The notes below the pieces were generated by a model. The model had not been told where the DNA came from. It saw nothing but the letters and a program-made list of their open reading frames with translations, and searched no databases. Of a DNA stretch of 12,836 nt, positions 1-7,384 are shown one piece after another. The DNA comes from DASQWP01 sp050697555. Lineage in GTDB: Bacteria > Actinomycetota > Thermoleophilia > Gaiellales > Gaiellaceae. Every line of letters begins with the position of its first letter. Within the stretch, counting starts at the first letter, position 1. The stretch covers positions 1 through 12,836 of the forward strand of contig JBOHAD010000064.1 of NCBI GenBank assembly GCA_050697555.1, written 5' to 3'. The position numbers and the translations under genes were made by a program.

Positions 1-246
1 GGGGCTTTTCACGAGCAGGTCCACGCCTTCGAGGAGCGCGGGGTCCTCCGCGCCCAGGACGACTTCGACACCTGCCGCGCGAAGCCTGCCGGCGTCGAGG
101 TCGTCCTTCCGGTCGACGCCCAGGACCCCCACCCCCCGCCGGGCGAGCGCGAGCGCCGCGGCCTCGCCCGAGCGCGCGAGGCCGAGCACGAGCGCTCTCC
201 GAGTGCCTCTCCACGCGATGCCCCCCGGCTCCTGACCCGCGATCAC
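1..246 (-). CDS. murD: UDP-N-acetylmuramoylalanine--D-glutamate ligase MurD (N-terminal 82 residues, cut by window edge)
   Basis: MurD adds D-glutamate to UDP-MurNAc-L-alanine in the cytoplasm, the second amino acid step of the peptidoglycan stem peptide. Only the first 82 codons are in the window. They show the Rossmann-like N-terminal domain: ALVLGLARSGEAAALALARR at about residues 18-37, then VLGVDRKDDLDAGRL, and at the edge DLLVKSP, the usual lead-in to the MurD 'SPG' motif. The start chosen is the GTG at 246-244. No ATG or TTG lies nearby in frame, and the next GTG would cut into the glycine loop. Position directly after mraY matches the normal dcw order. The start has no well-spaced Shine-Dalgarno site, and a structured inverted repeat ends 5 bases before it. 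The ATP-binding and C-terminal domains are not visible, so the family call rests on the N-terminal motif and on context. Confidence 0.85.
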   Translation of the reverse strand, partial: MIAGQEPGGIAWRGTRRALVLGLARSGEAAALALARRGVGVLGVDRKDDLDAGRLRAAGVEVVLGAEDPALLEGVDLLVKSP

Positions 247-251
247 GCGGC

Positions 252-318
252 GCCAGAGCCCACCCTCGCCCTTACCAAGGCTGCCAAGCCTTGGCTGCGG
301 GCGAGTGCGAACTCTGGC
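252..318 (-). promoter_or_regulatory. Long imperfect hairpin in the mraY-murD gap
   Basis: Three nested stems can be read directly. The outer stem is GCCAGAG at 252-258 with CTCTGGC at 312-318. The middle stem is CTCGCCC at 265-271 with GGGCGAG at 299-305. The inner stem is CCAAGGCT at 275-282 with AGCCTTGG at 287-294, with a 4-base loop. That gives 22 Watson-Crick pairs with small internal loops. On the minus-strand transcript the structure lies between the mraY stop (365) and the murD GTG (246). It covers the only purine-rich, SD-like stretch (AAGGGCGAG, complement of 265-273). No U-run follows, so it is not a classic intrinsic terminator. A leader that limits murD translation, or an RNA-processing site, is inference. 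Confidence 0.5.
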
Positions 319-364
319 TTGGTGCTCGCGACCCAAGAGCTCGGCTGCATCACGTAAAGAGGCA

Positions 365-1387
365 CTACGCAGCAAACCTGCTCGCGTAGCGGTAGTAGAG
401 GACGAAGCCGCAGGCGCAGAGGATCGCCGTGACGATCCAGAAGCGCACCATGATGCGGGTCTCCGACCACGCCTTCATCTCGAAGTGGTGGTGGAGCGGC
501 GCCATCAGGAGCACGCGGCGCCCGAGCCACTTGAACGTGAGCACCTGGAGCATCACCGAGAGCGCCTCGATCAGGAAGATGCCGCCGATGAGAATGAGCA
601 GCACCTCGGTCTTCGTCATGATCGCGAAGGCGGCGAGCGCGCCTCCGAGGCCCATGGAGCCGGTGTCGCCCATGAAGACCTGCGCCGGGAAGGCGTTGTA
701 CCAGAGGAACCCGATCGAGGCTCCGATCAGGCTCGCGCCGAGGATGGCGAGGTCGAGGTCGATCTGGTCGGCCTGGCCGCTGATGCGCAGGCTGGCGAGC
801 GCCGCGACGAGGCTCATCGCCGTGTAGGTGAGGATGGCGATCGTCGTCGTACCGGCGGCGAGCCCGTCGATTCCGTCCGTGAGGTTCACGCCGTTGGCCG
901 CCCCGGCGATGATGAAGAAGAGGAGGACGTACCAGCCCCAGGAGAGGGGCACGTTCGCGTCGACGAGCGGGATGTAGACGTCCGTCTTCAGCGGGTTGTC
1001 CAGCCCGCGGGCGGCGACGAACCCGACGACGACGGTGATGGCAGCGAGCCAGAGGAGCTTCCAGCGGCCCGCGAGCCCGAGCGAGCGGCGGCGGGAGACC
1101 TTCGTCCAGTCGTCCACGAACCCGATGGCCGCGCAGCCGAGCGTGACGAAGAACGCCGTGACGGCCGGCACCGTCCTCCCGGAGAAGACGAGGAAGGGGA
1201 TGGCCATGGCGATCATGATCAGGAGCCCTCCCATCGCGGGCGTGCCCTGCTTGATCACGTGGCCTTCCGGGCCCTCCTCGCGGATGTGCTGGCCGAACTC
1301 GTTGCTGCGAAGGAAGTCGATGAACTTGGGTCCGGCCACGATCGAGATGACCATGGAGAGAACGCCGGCGAGCAGCACCTCGACCAT
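365..1387 (-). CDS. mraY: Phospho-N-acetylmuramoyl-pentapeptide-transferase MraY
   Basis: MraY transfers phospho-MurNAc-pentapeptide from UDP to undecaprenyl phosphate, giving lipid I at the cytoplasmic membrane. The 340-residue product has the family's usual polytopic pattern, with about ten hydrophobic segments. Signature motifs are in order: the aspartate pair in FVDDW at 90-94, NLTDGIDGLAAGT at 168-180, MGDTGSMGLGG at 239-249 and the histidine motif PLHHHFE at 297-303. Length and motifs are normal and nothing looks broken. The ATG lies 15 bases after the murF stop. The bases before it (complement of 1388-1402) contain CCTCC and no purine-rich Shine-Dalgarno sequence, so translation may depend on coupling to murF. 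The gene is co-oriented with murF, and murD follows 118 bases downstream. Confidence 0.98.
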   Translation of the reverse strand: MVEVLLAGVLSMVISIVAGPKFIDFLRSNEFGQHIREEGPEGHVIKQGTPAMGGLLIMIAMAIPFLVFSGRTVPAVTAFFVTLGCAAIGFVDDWTKVSRRRSLGLAGRWKLLWLAAITVVVGFVAARGLDNPLKTDVYIPLVDANVPLSWGWYVLLFFIIAGAANGVNLTDGIDGLAAGTTTIAILTYTAMSLVAALASLRISGQADQIDLDLAILGASLIGASIGFLWYNAFPAQVFMGDTGSMGLGGALAAFAIMTKTEVLLILIGGIFLIEALSVMLQVLTFKWLGRRVLLMAPLHHHFEMKAWSETRIMVRFWIVTAILCACGFVLYYRYASRFAA

Positions 1388-1402
1388 AACTGGAGGCTAA
1401 GA

Positions 1403-2713
1403 CTAGGCCGGGACGACGGCGACCGCGTCAGCGATCGCCTCGAGCCCCATCGCCCTCGATCCCTTCACGAGCACGCAGTCGCCCTGGCGGAGCACCTGGC
1501 GCAAGGCAACCAGTCCAGCCTCGACCGTTGGGGCCCAGCGCGTGAGCGGAACTCCGCGGGCGCCCTCGACGTACCCGCGCGCGAGCGGGCCGACGGCGAC
1601 GAGCACCTCCACTCCGGCGCGCGCGGCGGCGCCGCCGACGTCGCGGTGGTACGAGGACGCGCCCGGCCCGAGCTCGGCCATGTCGCCGAGGACGGCGACC
1701 TTCCGCCGCCCGCCGGCCCGCTCGCGGAGGTGCTCGAGCGCGGCCGTCATCGAAAGCGGGTTCGCGTTGTAGCAGTCGTTGATGAGGGTCCCGCCCCCCG
1801 GGAGCGGCACCTCCTCCCCCCGCCAGCGCGAGAGTCGAACCTGACGGGCGCCGCGCTGCGCCTTGCCGAGCGGGAGCCCGAGGGCGTGGAAGGCCGCGAG
1901 CGCGGCGAGCGCGTTCGTCGCGTTGTGGCGCCCGCCGAAGGAGAATTCGAGCGTGAGCGGGCGGCCGAACGCCTCTACCTTCAGGCGCGAGCGCCCGTCC
2001 CGCGCCGTGAAGTAGGAGAGGCGGACGTCGCCGCCCTCGCCGAAGCGGAAGACGCTGATGTCCTCGCGCGTCAAGTAGGGGTCGAGCGAGTGCTCCCCGG
2101 CGGGCACGACGGCGGTTCCACCAGGCGGGAGCGACTCGACGACCTCGGCCTTGGCCTGCGCGACGCGCTCGACGGTGCCGAGAAGCTCGAGGTGCACCGG
2201 CCCGACGCTCGTGATCACCCCTACGTCGGGCCGGGCCACCTCGCAGAGCTCGGCGATCTGGCCGAGCCCGCGCATCCCCATCTCGAGGATGGCGATCTCG
2301 GTCTCAGGCTCGAGCCGGCAGAGCGTAAGCGGGAGGCCGATCTCGTTGTTCTGGCTTCCCTCGGCCACCACAGTGGAAGCGTGGGGAGCGCAGAGGGCGC
2401 CGAGGATGTCCTTCGTGGACGTCTTCGCGGTCGAGCCGGTGACGGCGACGATCCGCGCCGAGCTGCGCTCGCGGACGGCGTGACCTAGGGAGGCCAGCGC
2501 GCCGAACGCATCCTCGGGGAGAAGCGTCGCGGCGGCGCCGTTGCCGAGGGCGTCCTCGGCGAACTCCGCCCCCCGGCCGACGGCGACGAAGAGGTCGCCG
2601 GGCTCCACGCGGCGAGAGTCGATGGTGACGCCGGTGGCCTCGTCCGCCCCTGGCGCGCGCTCGAGCCGCCCGGGCGCGAGCGCCTCGACCTCGTCGAGCG
2701 AGAGCGCGATCAC
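1403..2713 (-). CDS. murF: UDP-N-acetylmuramoyl-tripeptide--D-alanyl-D-alanine ligase MurF
   Basis: MurF adds D-Ala-D-Ala to the UDP-MurNAc-tripeptide, completing the cytoplasmic pentapeptide precursor. The 436-residue product is of typical length. It has an N-terminal UDP-substrate domain (about 1-85, with DSRRVEPGDLF at 32-42), an ATP-binding central domain and a C-terminal ligase domain. Motifs seen: TGSTAKTSTK at 92-101 (P-loop), NNEIGLPLT at 122-130, EMGMRG at 144-149, HNATNALAA at 263-271, NDCYNANPLSM at 312-322, GDMAELG at 343-349 and KGSRAMGLE at 417-425. The P-loop has alanine where Mur ligases normally have the glycine just before the catalytic lysine (GKT becomes AKT). The GTG start shares bases with the murE TGA stop (GTGA, 2713-2710), pointing to translational coupling. 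The other motifs make the assignment firm. Confidence 0.96.
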   Translation of the reverse strand: MIALSLDEVEALAPGRLERAPGADEATGVTIDSRRVEPGDLFVAVGRGAEFAEDALGNGAAATLLPEDAFGALASLGHAVRERSSARIVAVTGSTAKTSTKDILGALCAPHASTVVAEGSQNNEIGLPLTLCRLEPETEIAILEMGMRGLGQIAELCEVARPDVGVITSVGPVHLELLGTVERVAQAKAEVVESLPPGGTAVVPAGEHSLDPYLTREDISVFRFGEGGDVRLSYFTARDGRSRLKVEAFGRPLTLEFSFGGRHNATNALAALAAFHALGLPLGKAQRGARQVRLSRWRGEEVPLPGGGTLINDCYNANPLSMTAALEHLRERAGGRRKVAVLGDMAELGPGASSYHRDVGGAAARAGVEVLVAVGPLARGYVEGARGVPLTRWAPTVEAGLVALRQVLRQGDCVLVKGSRAMGLEAIADAVAVVPA

Positions 2714-4185
2714 GCCGCCGCCCGGCTGCGCCGGAGCGCGTCGCGCGCGACCTCGCGGTCGTCGAACGGGATCGTCCGGTCGGCGAACTCCTGGCCCTGC
2801 TCGTGGCCCTTGCCGGCGATGACGACGACATCGCCCTCGTCCGCGCCGGCGACGGCGAGCGCGATGGCTTCGGCGCGATCGGGCTCGACCTCGTACTCGC
2901 CCTCCATGCCTCGAAGGATCTCTTCGATGATCGCGCCCGGCTCCTCGCTGCGCGGGTTGTCCGAGGTGACGATCGCCCGGTCGGCGAGACGGCTCACGAC
3001 GGCGCCCATGAGCGGGCGCTTCGTCCGATCGCGGTCGCCTCCGCAGCCGAAGACGCAGGTGACACGGTTGCGGGCGAGCCTGCGGGCCTCGGCGAGCACG
3101 TTCTCGAGCGCCTCGGGCGTGTGCGCGTAGTCGACGATGACTGCGAAGGGCTGGCCTTCGTCGACGCCCTCGAAGCGTCCGGGAACGCCGGCAACGTGCT
3201 CGACACCGCGAACGATCGCGTCGTCCTCGATGTCGAGGAGCCGAGCGCCCGCGACAGCGGCGAGGACGTTCTCGACGTTGAACCGCCCCAGCAGCCGCGG
3301 CGCGAACGAGAGTCCGGCCGCGTGGAAGCGGGTGCCGGTGGGGGTCAGCTCGAGCTCGTCGGGACGGACGTCGGCATCGTCGGCGAACCCGAAGGTGAGC
3401 GGCCGCTCACCCAGCGCCCGGAGGTCTTCGGCCAGGCGGCTGCCGTGAGCGTCGCCGACGTTGACTGCCGCGGGCGGGCGGTTGCCGTCGGGATCCGGCT
3501 CGGCAAAGAGCCGGCGCTTGGCGTCGAAGTACGCCTCCATCGTGCCGTGCAGGTCGAGATGATCCTGGGAGAGGTTCGTGAAGACGAGCGCGGCGAAGCG
3601 GACGCCGAGGAGGCGTCTGAGCTCCGCGCCGTGCGACGAGGCCTCCATCGCGCAGCTCCGGTCGCCGGCGTCGAGCATCTCGCGGAACGTCCGCTGGAGG
3701 TCGATCGCCTCGGGCGTCGTGCGCGTGACGGCACGCCGCTCGCCGCCGATGCGGCTCTCGACCGTGCCGAGGAGTCCGGGCCGGCGGCCCGCGGCGGCGA
3801 GGATCGCGTACAGCAGGAAGGCCGTCGTCGTCTTGCCGTTGGTGCCGGTGACGCCGACCACGTCGAGGTCGCGCGTCGGGTAGCCGAAGAAGGCGTCGGC
3901 CGCGAGGGCCATCGCCGTGCGGGCGTCCTCGACGAGGAGCTGGGGCACGTCGAGGGGGAGCGGGCGCTCGACGAGGAGCGCGGCCGCACCTCGAGCGACG
4001 GCGTCGGGGGCGAAATCGTGCCCGTCCGCCTTGAGCCCGGAAACGCAGGCGAAGAGCGCCCCGGGCTCGACCCGGCGGGCGTCGTAGGCGAGCTCGACGA
4101 TCTCGGCGGGCGCCGGGTTGACGATCCGCACGGCGCCCACGGCGTGGCTCAGCGTCTCGAGCTCGATGGCGGAGGATTCTAGCAA
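2710..4185 (-). CDS. murE: UDP-N-acetylmuramoyl-L-alanyl-D-glutamate--2,6-diaminopimelate ligase MurE
   Basis: MurE adds the third stem-peptide residue. Motifs in the 491-residue product: GTNGKTTT at 114-121 (ATP P-loop), TTP at 156-158, EASSHG at 181-186, TNLSQDHLDLHG at 203-214, the expected carbamylated lysine in FDAKRR (K223), DYAHTP at 352-357, GCGGDRDRTKRP at 380-391 and GKGHEQGQE at 458-466. The specificity motif is DNPRSEEP at 409-416. DNPR is known from meso-diaminopimelate-adding enzymes rather than lysine-adding ones, so meso-DAP peptidoglycan is predicted. The start is set at TTG 4185-4183; no ATG is in frame nearby, and a GTG at codon 16 would clip the conserved N-terminal region. 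SD support is weak (AAGGGA about 12 bases upstream). The stop overlaps the murF GTG, while a 159-base gap separates the gene from ftsI upstream. Confidence 0.97.
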   Translation of the reverse strand: MLESSAIELETLSHAVGAVRIVNPAPAEIVELAYDARRVEPGALFACVSGLKADGHDFAPDAVARGAAALLVERPLPLDVPQLLVEDARTAMALAADAFFGYPTRDLDVVGVTGTNGKTTTAFLLYAILAAAGRRPGLLGTVESRIGGERRAVTRTTPEAIDLQRTFREMLDAGDRSCAMEASSHGAELRRLLGVRFAALVFTNLSQDHLDLHGTMEAYFDAKRRLFAEPDPDGNRPPAAVNVGDAHGSRLAEDLRALGERPLTFGFADDADVRPDELELTPTGTRFHAAGLSFAPRLLGRFNVENVLAAVAGARLLDIEDDAIVRGVEHVAGVPGRFEGVDEGQPFAVIVDYAHTPEALENVLAEARRLARNRVTCVFGCGGDRDRTKRPLMGAVVSRLADRAIVTSDNPRSEEPGAIIEEILRGMEGEYEVEPDRAEAIALAVAGADEGDVVVIAGKGHEQGQEFADRTIPFDDREVARDALRRSRAAA

Positions 4186-4274
4186 CGGTCTTGCCCGTCC
4201 CTTTCGTCGCCTGCGGGCGAAAATGTGCCTCTTTGCTGGCTATTCTGGCTCAGTCGGCGACACCCGTGCGGCAA

Positions 4275-4293
4275 TTCCAGCGATAGGCTGGAA
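4275..4293 (-). promoter_or_regulatory. Inverted repeat in the ftsI-murE gap
   Basis: TTCCAGC (4275-4281) and GCTGGAA (4287-4293) form a perfect 7-base inverted repeat with a 5-base loop. It lies in the 159-base non-coding gap between ftsI and murE, about 90 bases before the murE TTG. It could be an operator, an RNA hairpin of the murE leader, or part of a paired structure with the GC-rich hairpin at 4312-4339. I see no convincing -35/-10 pair in the rest of the gap. Confidence 0.35.
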
Positions 4294-4311
4294 CCGGAGG
4301 GAGGTCCGCGG

Positions 4312-4339
4312 CGGCCCCCGGGGCGAGCGCCCCGTGCCG
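4312..4339 (-). terminator. GC-rich hairpin just after the ftsI stop, possible terminator or processing site
   Basis: CGGGGCG (4319-4325) and CGCCCCG (4328-4334) form a perfect 7-base stem. It is extended by CGGC (4312-4315) with GCCG (4336-4339) across a small bulge. The hairpin begins 5 bases after the ftsI TAG (4347-4345) on the minus strand. No U-tract follows, so a canonical intrinsic terminator is not supported. A weak terminator of the kind seen in GC-rich genomes, or an mRNA 3'-end stabiliser, is inferred from position and stability. Confidence 0.4.
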
Positions 4340-4344
4340 TGCGG

Positions 4345-6030
4345 CTACTTGCCGGCCGCCCGGGGCGCGTCCGGCGGGACCTCGAGGTACTGGAGCGCGA
4401 ACTGCGCGATCTCCGCGAAGGCCGGCGCGGCCACGACGCCGCCCCAGATGGTCCCCCTCGGCTCGTCGACCGTCACGAGCACGACGAGGCGCGGCTTGTT
4501 GGCCGGCACGTAGCCGACGAACGAGGCCACATATCGCGAGGTCGAGTACCCGCCCGTCGGCTCCGGCTTGGCCGCCGTGCCCGTCTTCCCCGCGATGGAG
4601 TACCCCGGCACCTGCGCCGACGTCCCCGAGCCCTCCTCGACGACCCCGCGCAGCATCCGCTTCACCTGCTTGGCGACCCCTTTGGAGAGCACGCGCCGCC
4701 GCTCCGGCCGAACGGCCTTCTTCCCCTCCACCCGCTCGACGAGGTGCGGCTGCAGCCACACGCCGTCGTTGGCGAGCGCTCCGTACGCGGCCACCATCTG
4801 CATCGGCGTGACGGCGATGCCCTGCCCGAGCGGGACGTTCCCGATCGTCGAGCCCGACCAGTCGTCGGGCGGGAGGACGATGCCCTTCGACTCCCCCGGG
4901 TAGTCGAGGCCCGTCGGCCGCCCGAACCCGAAGCGCTCGATCCAGTCGGAGAGCGCCTGCCGCTGGAGCTCGATGGCGAGCGTGATGACGCCGACGTTCG
5001 AGGACTGCGAGAGGATCTGCGAGACCGTCATCGTCTGCGTCCCTCGCTCGACTGCGTCGTGAATGACGCGGTCGGCAACCTGAATCGAGTACGGCAGCCT
5101 GAACTCCGTCCCCGGTGAGACGAGGCCGCTCTCGAGCACGCCTGCGATCGTCACGACCTTGAAGGTCGAGCCCGGCTCGTACGTGTCGGTGACAGCCCGG
5201 TTGCGCAGCCGCTGGAGGTCGCGGCGCGCGACGGTGGGGAACGCGTTGGCGTCGAAGCCCGGCTCGACGCCGAGAGCGAGGACGCCCCCCGTCTCCACGT
5301 CCATCACGACGGCGGTCGCCGCCTTCGCGCCCCAGCTGGTGCGCGTCTCGCGCAGCACGCGCTCCACCTGGCCCTGAATCGTGTGGTCGATCGTCAGGTA
5401 CACGTCGTGCCCGTCGCGCACGGGCTCGGATTCGATCACCTGGAGCGTCCGGCCGAAGGGATCCCGGACTATCGTCTTCGAACCGTCCTCGCCTGCGAGG
5501 GCGCCGTCGAGCTCGAGCTCGATCCCCGACAGTCCCTTGTTGTCGACGCCGGCGTACCCGACGACCTCGGAGGCGACGGTGCGCTGGGGATACGTGCGCC
5601 GTTCCTCCGGGTAGAAGCCGAAGCCGACGATGCCCTGGCGCTCGAGCGCGTCGGCCTTCTCCGGATCGGCCTTCCGGGCCACGTAGACGAAGCCGCGGGA
5701 ACGGTCGGCCAGCAGCTCGTAGATCGTCTCCGGCTCGACGTCGAGGGCCCGACCGGCCGCGAGCGCCGCCGCCCGGGGATCCACGATCTGCCGCGGGTTC
5801 GCATAGACCGTCGTCGCCGGCTCGCCGAGCGCGAGCTGGACGCCGAGCCGGTCGAAGATCGTCCCCCGGTGCGCCGGCATGTCGAGCGTCTCCCGGTGCT
5901 GGCTCGTCCCCATCCGGTCGAGCGCCTCGGCGCGCACCGCCTGGAGCCAGGCGACACGCGCGAGCGCCACCGCGAAGACGAGCGCGAAGACCGCGACGAC
6001 GAGCCGAATGCGCCTGTTCGCCCGGCGCAT
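4345..6030 (-). CDS. ftsI: Peptidoglycan D,D-transpeptidase FtsI (class B penicillin-binding protein)
   Basis: FtsI (PBP3 type) cross-links septal peptidoglycan outside the membrane and is recruited by the divisome. The 561-residue product has a basic N-terminus and one transmembrane segment at about 9-30. The PBP-dimerisation domain follows, with RGTIFDR at 55-61, and then the transpeptidase domain. All three active-site motifs are present: STFK at 288-291 (nucleophile S288), SSN at 343-345 and KTG at 482-484 (GKTGTA). No C-terminal PASTA repeat is seen, so this is the division-type enzyme rather than the sporulation-type relative. The ATG at 6030 has a good Shine-Dalgarno stretch (GAGAGGTAGGAACC just before it) and lies 5 bases after the ftsL-like stop. 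The downstream hairpin and gap separate it from murE. Confidence 0.96.
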   Translation of the reverse strand: MRRANRRIRLVVAVFALVFAVALARVAWLQAVRAEALDRMGTSQHRETLDMPAHRGTIFDRLGVQLALGEPATTVYANPRQIVDPRAAALAAGRALDVEPETIYELLADRSRGFVYVARKADPEKADALERQGIVGFGFYPEERRTYPQRTVASEVVGYAGVDNKGLSGIELELDGALAGEDGSKTIVRDPFGRTLQVIESEPVRDGHDVYLTIDHTIQGQVERVLRETRTSWGAKAATAVVMDVETGGVLALGVEPGFDANAFPTVARRDLQRLRNRAVTDTYEPGSTFKVVTIAGVLESGLVSPGTEFRLPYSIQVADRVIHDAVERGTQTMTVSQILSQSSNVGVITLAIELQRQALSDWIERFGFGRPTGLDYPGESKGIVLPPDDWSGSTIGNVPLGQGIAVTPMQMVAAYGALANDGVWLQPHLVERVEGKKAVRPERRRVLSKGVAKQVKRMLRGVVEEGSGTSAQVPGYSIAGKTGTAAKPEPTGGYSTSRYVASFVGYVPANKPRLVVLVTVDEPRGTIWGGVVAAPAFAEIAQFALQYLEVPPDAPRAAGK

Positions 6031-6035
6031 GGTTC

Positions 6036-6419
6036 CTACCTCTCGGCGGGGCCCAGCCGGATGTACGTCCGCTCGTCCGCCCGCACGAACCCGAGCTTGC
6101 CCGTTGCGATCGCCTCGATGCGCCCGGCGGCGGCCGCGCGAGAGAGATCCGCGGCGAGCCCGTCCTGCGTCGCGACGAGCCGCTGCCGCTCATCCTCGAG
6201 CCGCTCGCCTTCCATGTTGAGGCGGAGCAGGGTCACGTTCACGGCCACGATCCCCGCGAGGAGTGCGGCCACGAGGCCGATCCAGGCGACGCTTCCGGCG
6301 AGGCGGGGCCGTGCCGCCGGCCGCCGGGCGCGCGTCTGGGGACTCGGGCGCGCCGGGCGCGGCTGCGTCCTGGGAGCGCGCTTCGGACGCGGCTGTGCGC
6401 GGGCTGCGGCGGTCGCCAT
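6036..6419 (-). CDS. ftsL: FtsL/DivIC-like cell division membrane protein
   Basis: The 127-residue product has the layout of FtsL/DivIC-type divisome proteins. A basic, Pro/Arg/Ala-rich cytoplasmic tail covers residues 1-41, and one transmembrane segment covers about 43-65. A heptad-like extracytoplasmic helix follows (about 66-97, rich in L, E, R and Q). The short C-terminal tail GRIEAIATGKLGFVRADERTYIRL resembles the end of that family. FtsL-type proteins form a complex with FtsB/DivIC and FtsQ and activate FtsWI. The family diverges strongly in sequence, so the call rests on topology plus position between rsmH and ftsI, where ftsL normally sits. The ATG overlaps the rsmH stop by one base (TGATG). 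The disordered N-tail of about 40 residues is long and nearly free of acidic residues, as in some actinobacterial homologues. Confidence 0.8.
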   Translation of the reverse strand: MATAAARAQPRPKRAPRTQPRPARPSPQTRARRPAARPRLAGSVAWIGLVAALLAGIVAVNVTLLRLNMEGERLEDERQRLVATQDGLAADLSRAAAAGRIEAIATGKLGFVRADERTYIRLGPAER

Positions 6420-7384
6420 CAGGCCGTCACCGCCACCCGGAGGCGCGCGGAGCCGGCGCGCGGGTTCTCGGCCGTCTCGCCCGGCGAGGGCCGGACGGCC
6501 TTGCGGGTCACGAGGCGGAGCGTCGGCTCCTTGCCGCAGACGCAGATCGGGAGCTCCGGCGGGCAGACGCAGCCCCGGGCCTGGGCCGCGAAGAAGCGCT
6601 TCACGATCCGGTCCTCGAGCGAGTGGAAGCTGACGACCGCGACGCGGCCCCCCGGGCGCAGCATGGAGAGCGCCGCAGGAAGCGCCCGCTCGAGCGACTC
6701 GAGCTCCTCGTTGACGACGATGCGCAGCGCCTGGAAGACGCGCTTGGCGGGATGGCCGTCGCCGAAGCGGCGCGGCGCCGGGATCGCCGAGCGGATCACG
6801 TCCACGAGCTCCGACGTGCGCTCGAACGGGCGCTCACCCCGGCGGCGCACGATCGCCCGCGCGATGGGGCGGGCGAAGCGCTCCTCGCCGTAGCGGCGAA
6901 AGGCGTCGGCGAGCTCGCGCTCGTCGGCCTCGTTGACGACGTCGGCCGCCGAGCGGGGCGCGGTGGTGTCCATGCGCATGTCGAGCGGCGCGTCCGCCGC
7001 GTACGAGAACCCGCGCTCGGGCCGGTCGATCTGCATGCTCGAGACGCCGAGGTCGAGGAGGATCGCATCCGCCTCGACGCCGTTCCCGGCCAGCTGCCCG
7101 AGGACGACGGCGAAGTCGCCGCGCAGGAAGCGCGCGGGCACGCGGCAGTCCCGCTGGAAGCGCTCGAAGTACGGCCGCACGGTCGCGTCCCGGTCGACGG
7201 CCACGAAGCGCCCCTCGCCCTGGAGGTCGGCACAGAGGAGGGCGGCGTGGCCGCCGGCTCCGAACGTGGCGTCGACGACGGTCTCGCCCGGGCACACGGC
7301 GAGGAGCTCGCGGATCTCGCCGGCGAGGACGGGAACGTGGTCAGCTCTGCTTCGCTGCAAGGCGTTCGGCAACAAGCTCCGCAC
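6419..7384 (-). CDS. rsmH: 16S rRNA (cytosine(1402)-N(4))-methyltransferase RsmH
   Basis: RsmH (MraW) methylates N4 of C1402 in the decoding centre of 16S rRNA, using SAM. The 321-residue product shows HVPVLAGEI at 16-24, the SAM loop DATFGAGGHA at 38-47 and LLDLGVSSMQIDRPERGFSY at 109-128. It also has GHPAKRVFQALRI at 210-222, VVSFHSLEDRIVKRFF at 250-265 and a cysteine cluster CVCPPELPICVC at 272-283. The start is uncertain. The GTG at 7384 overlaps mraZ by 44 bases and has AAGGGA almost touching it. TTG at 7375 has AAGGGAG eight bases upstream and gives a product three residues shorter. Both precede the conserved HVPVL. The gene is translationally coupled to mraZ upstream and to the ftsL-like gene downstream. 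Confidence 0.96.
   Translation of the reverse strand: MRSLLPNALQRSRADHVPVLAGEIRELLAVCPGETVVDATFGAGGHAALLCADLQGEGRFVAVDRDATVRPYFERFQRDCRVPARFLRGDFAVVLGQLAGNGVEADAILLDLGVSSMQIDRPERGFSYAADAPLDMRMDTTAPRSAADVVNEADERELADAFRRYGEERFARPIARAIVRRRGERPFERTSELVDVIRSAIPAPRRFGDGHPAKRVFQALRIVVNEELESLERALPAALSMLRPGGRVAVVSFHSLEDRIVKRFFAAQARGCVCPPELPICVCGKEPTLRLVTRKAVRPSPGETAENPRAGSARLRVAVTA

Noticed and set aside
305..2488. A 727-residue open frame on the plus strand, antisense to mraY and murF, and a similar 459-residue one at 2803-4182 antisense to murE.
   Set aside because: The translations are low-complexity, rich in R, D, E and A, and match no fold. They arise because high-GC codon bias removes stops on the opposite strand. 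The minus-strand genes there have full family motifs.
4178..4190. TAGAAT at the murE start as a promoter -10.
   Set aside because: It overlaps the first codons of murE, would leave no leader for the chosen start, and no acceptable -35 lies upstream.
4225..5118. A 297-residue plus-strand frame covering the ftsI-murE gap.
   Set aside because: It is an antisense shadow of ftsI, with biased composition and no motif.
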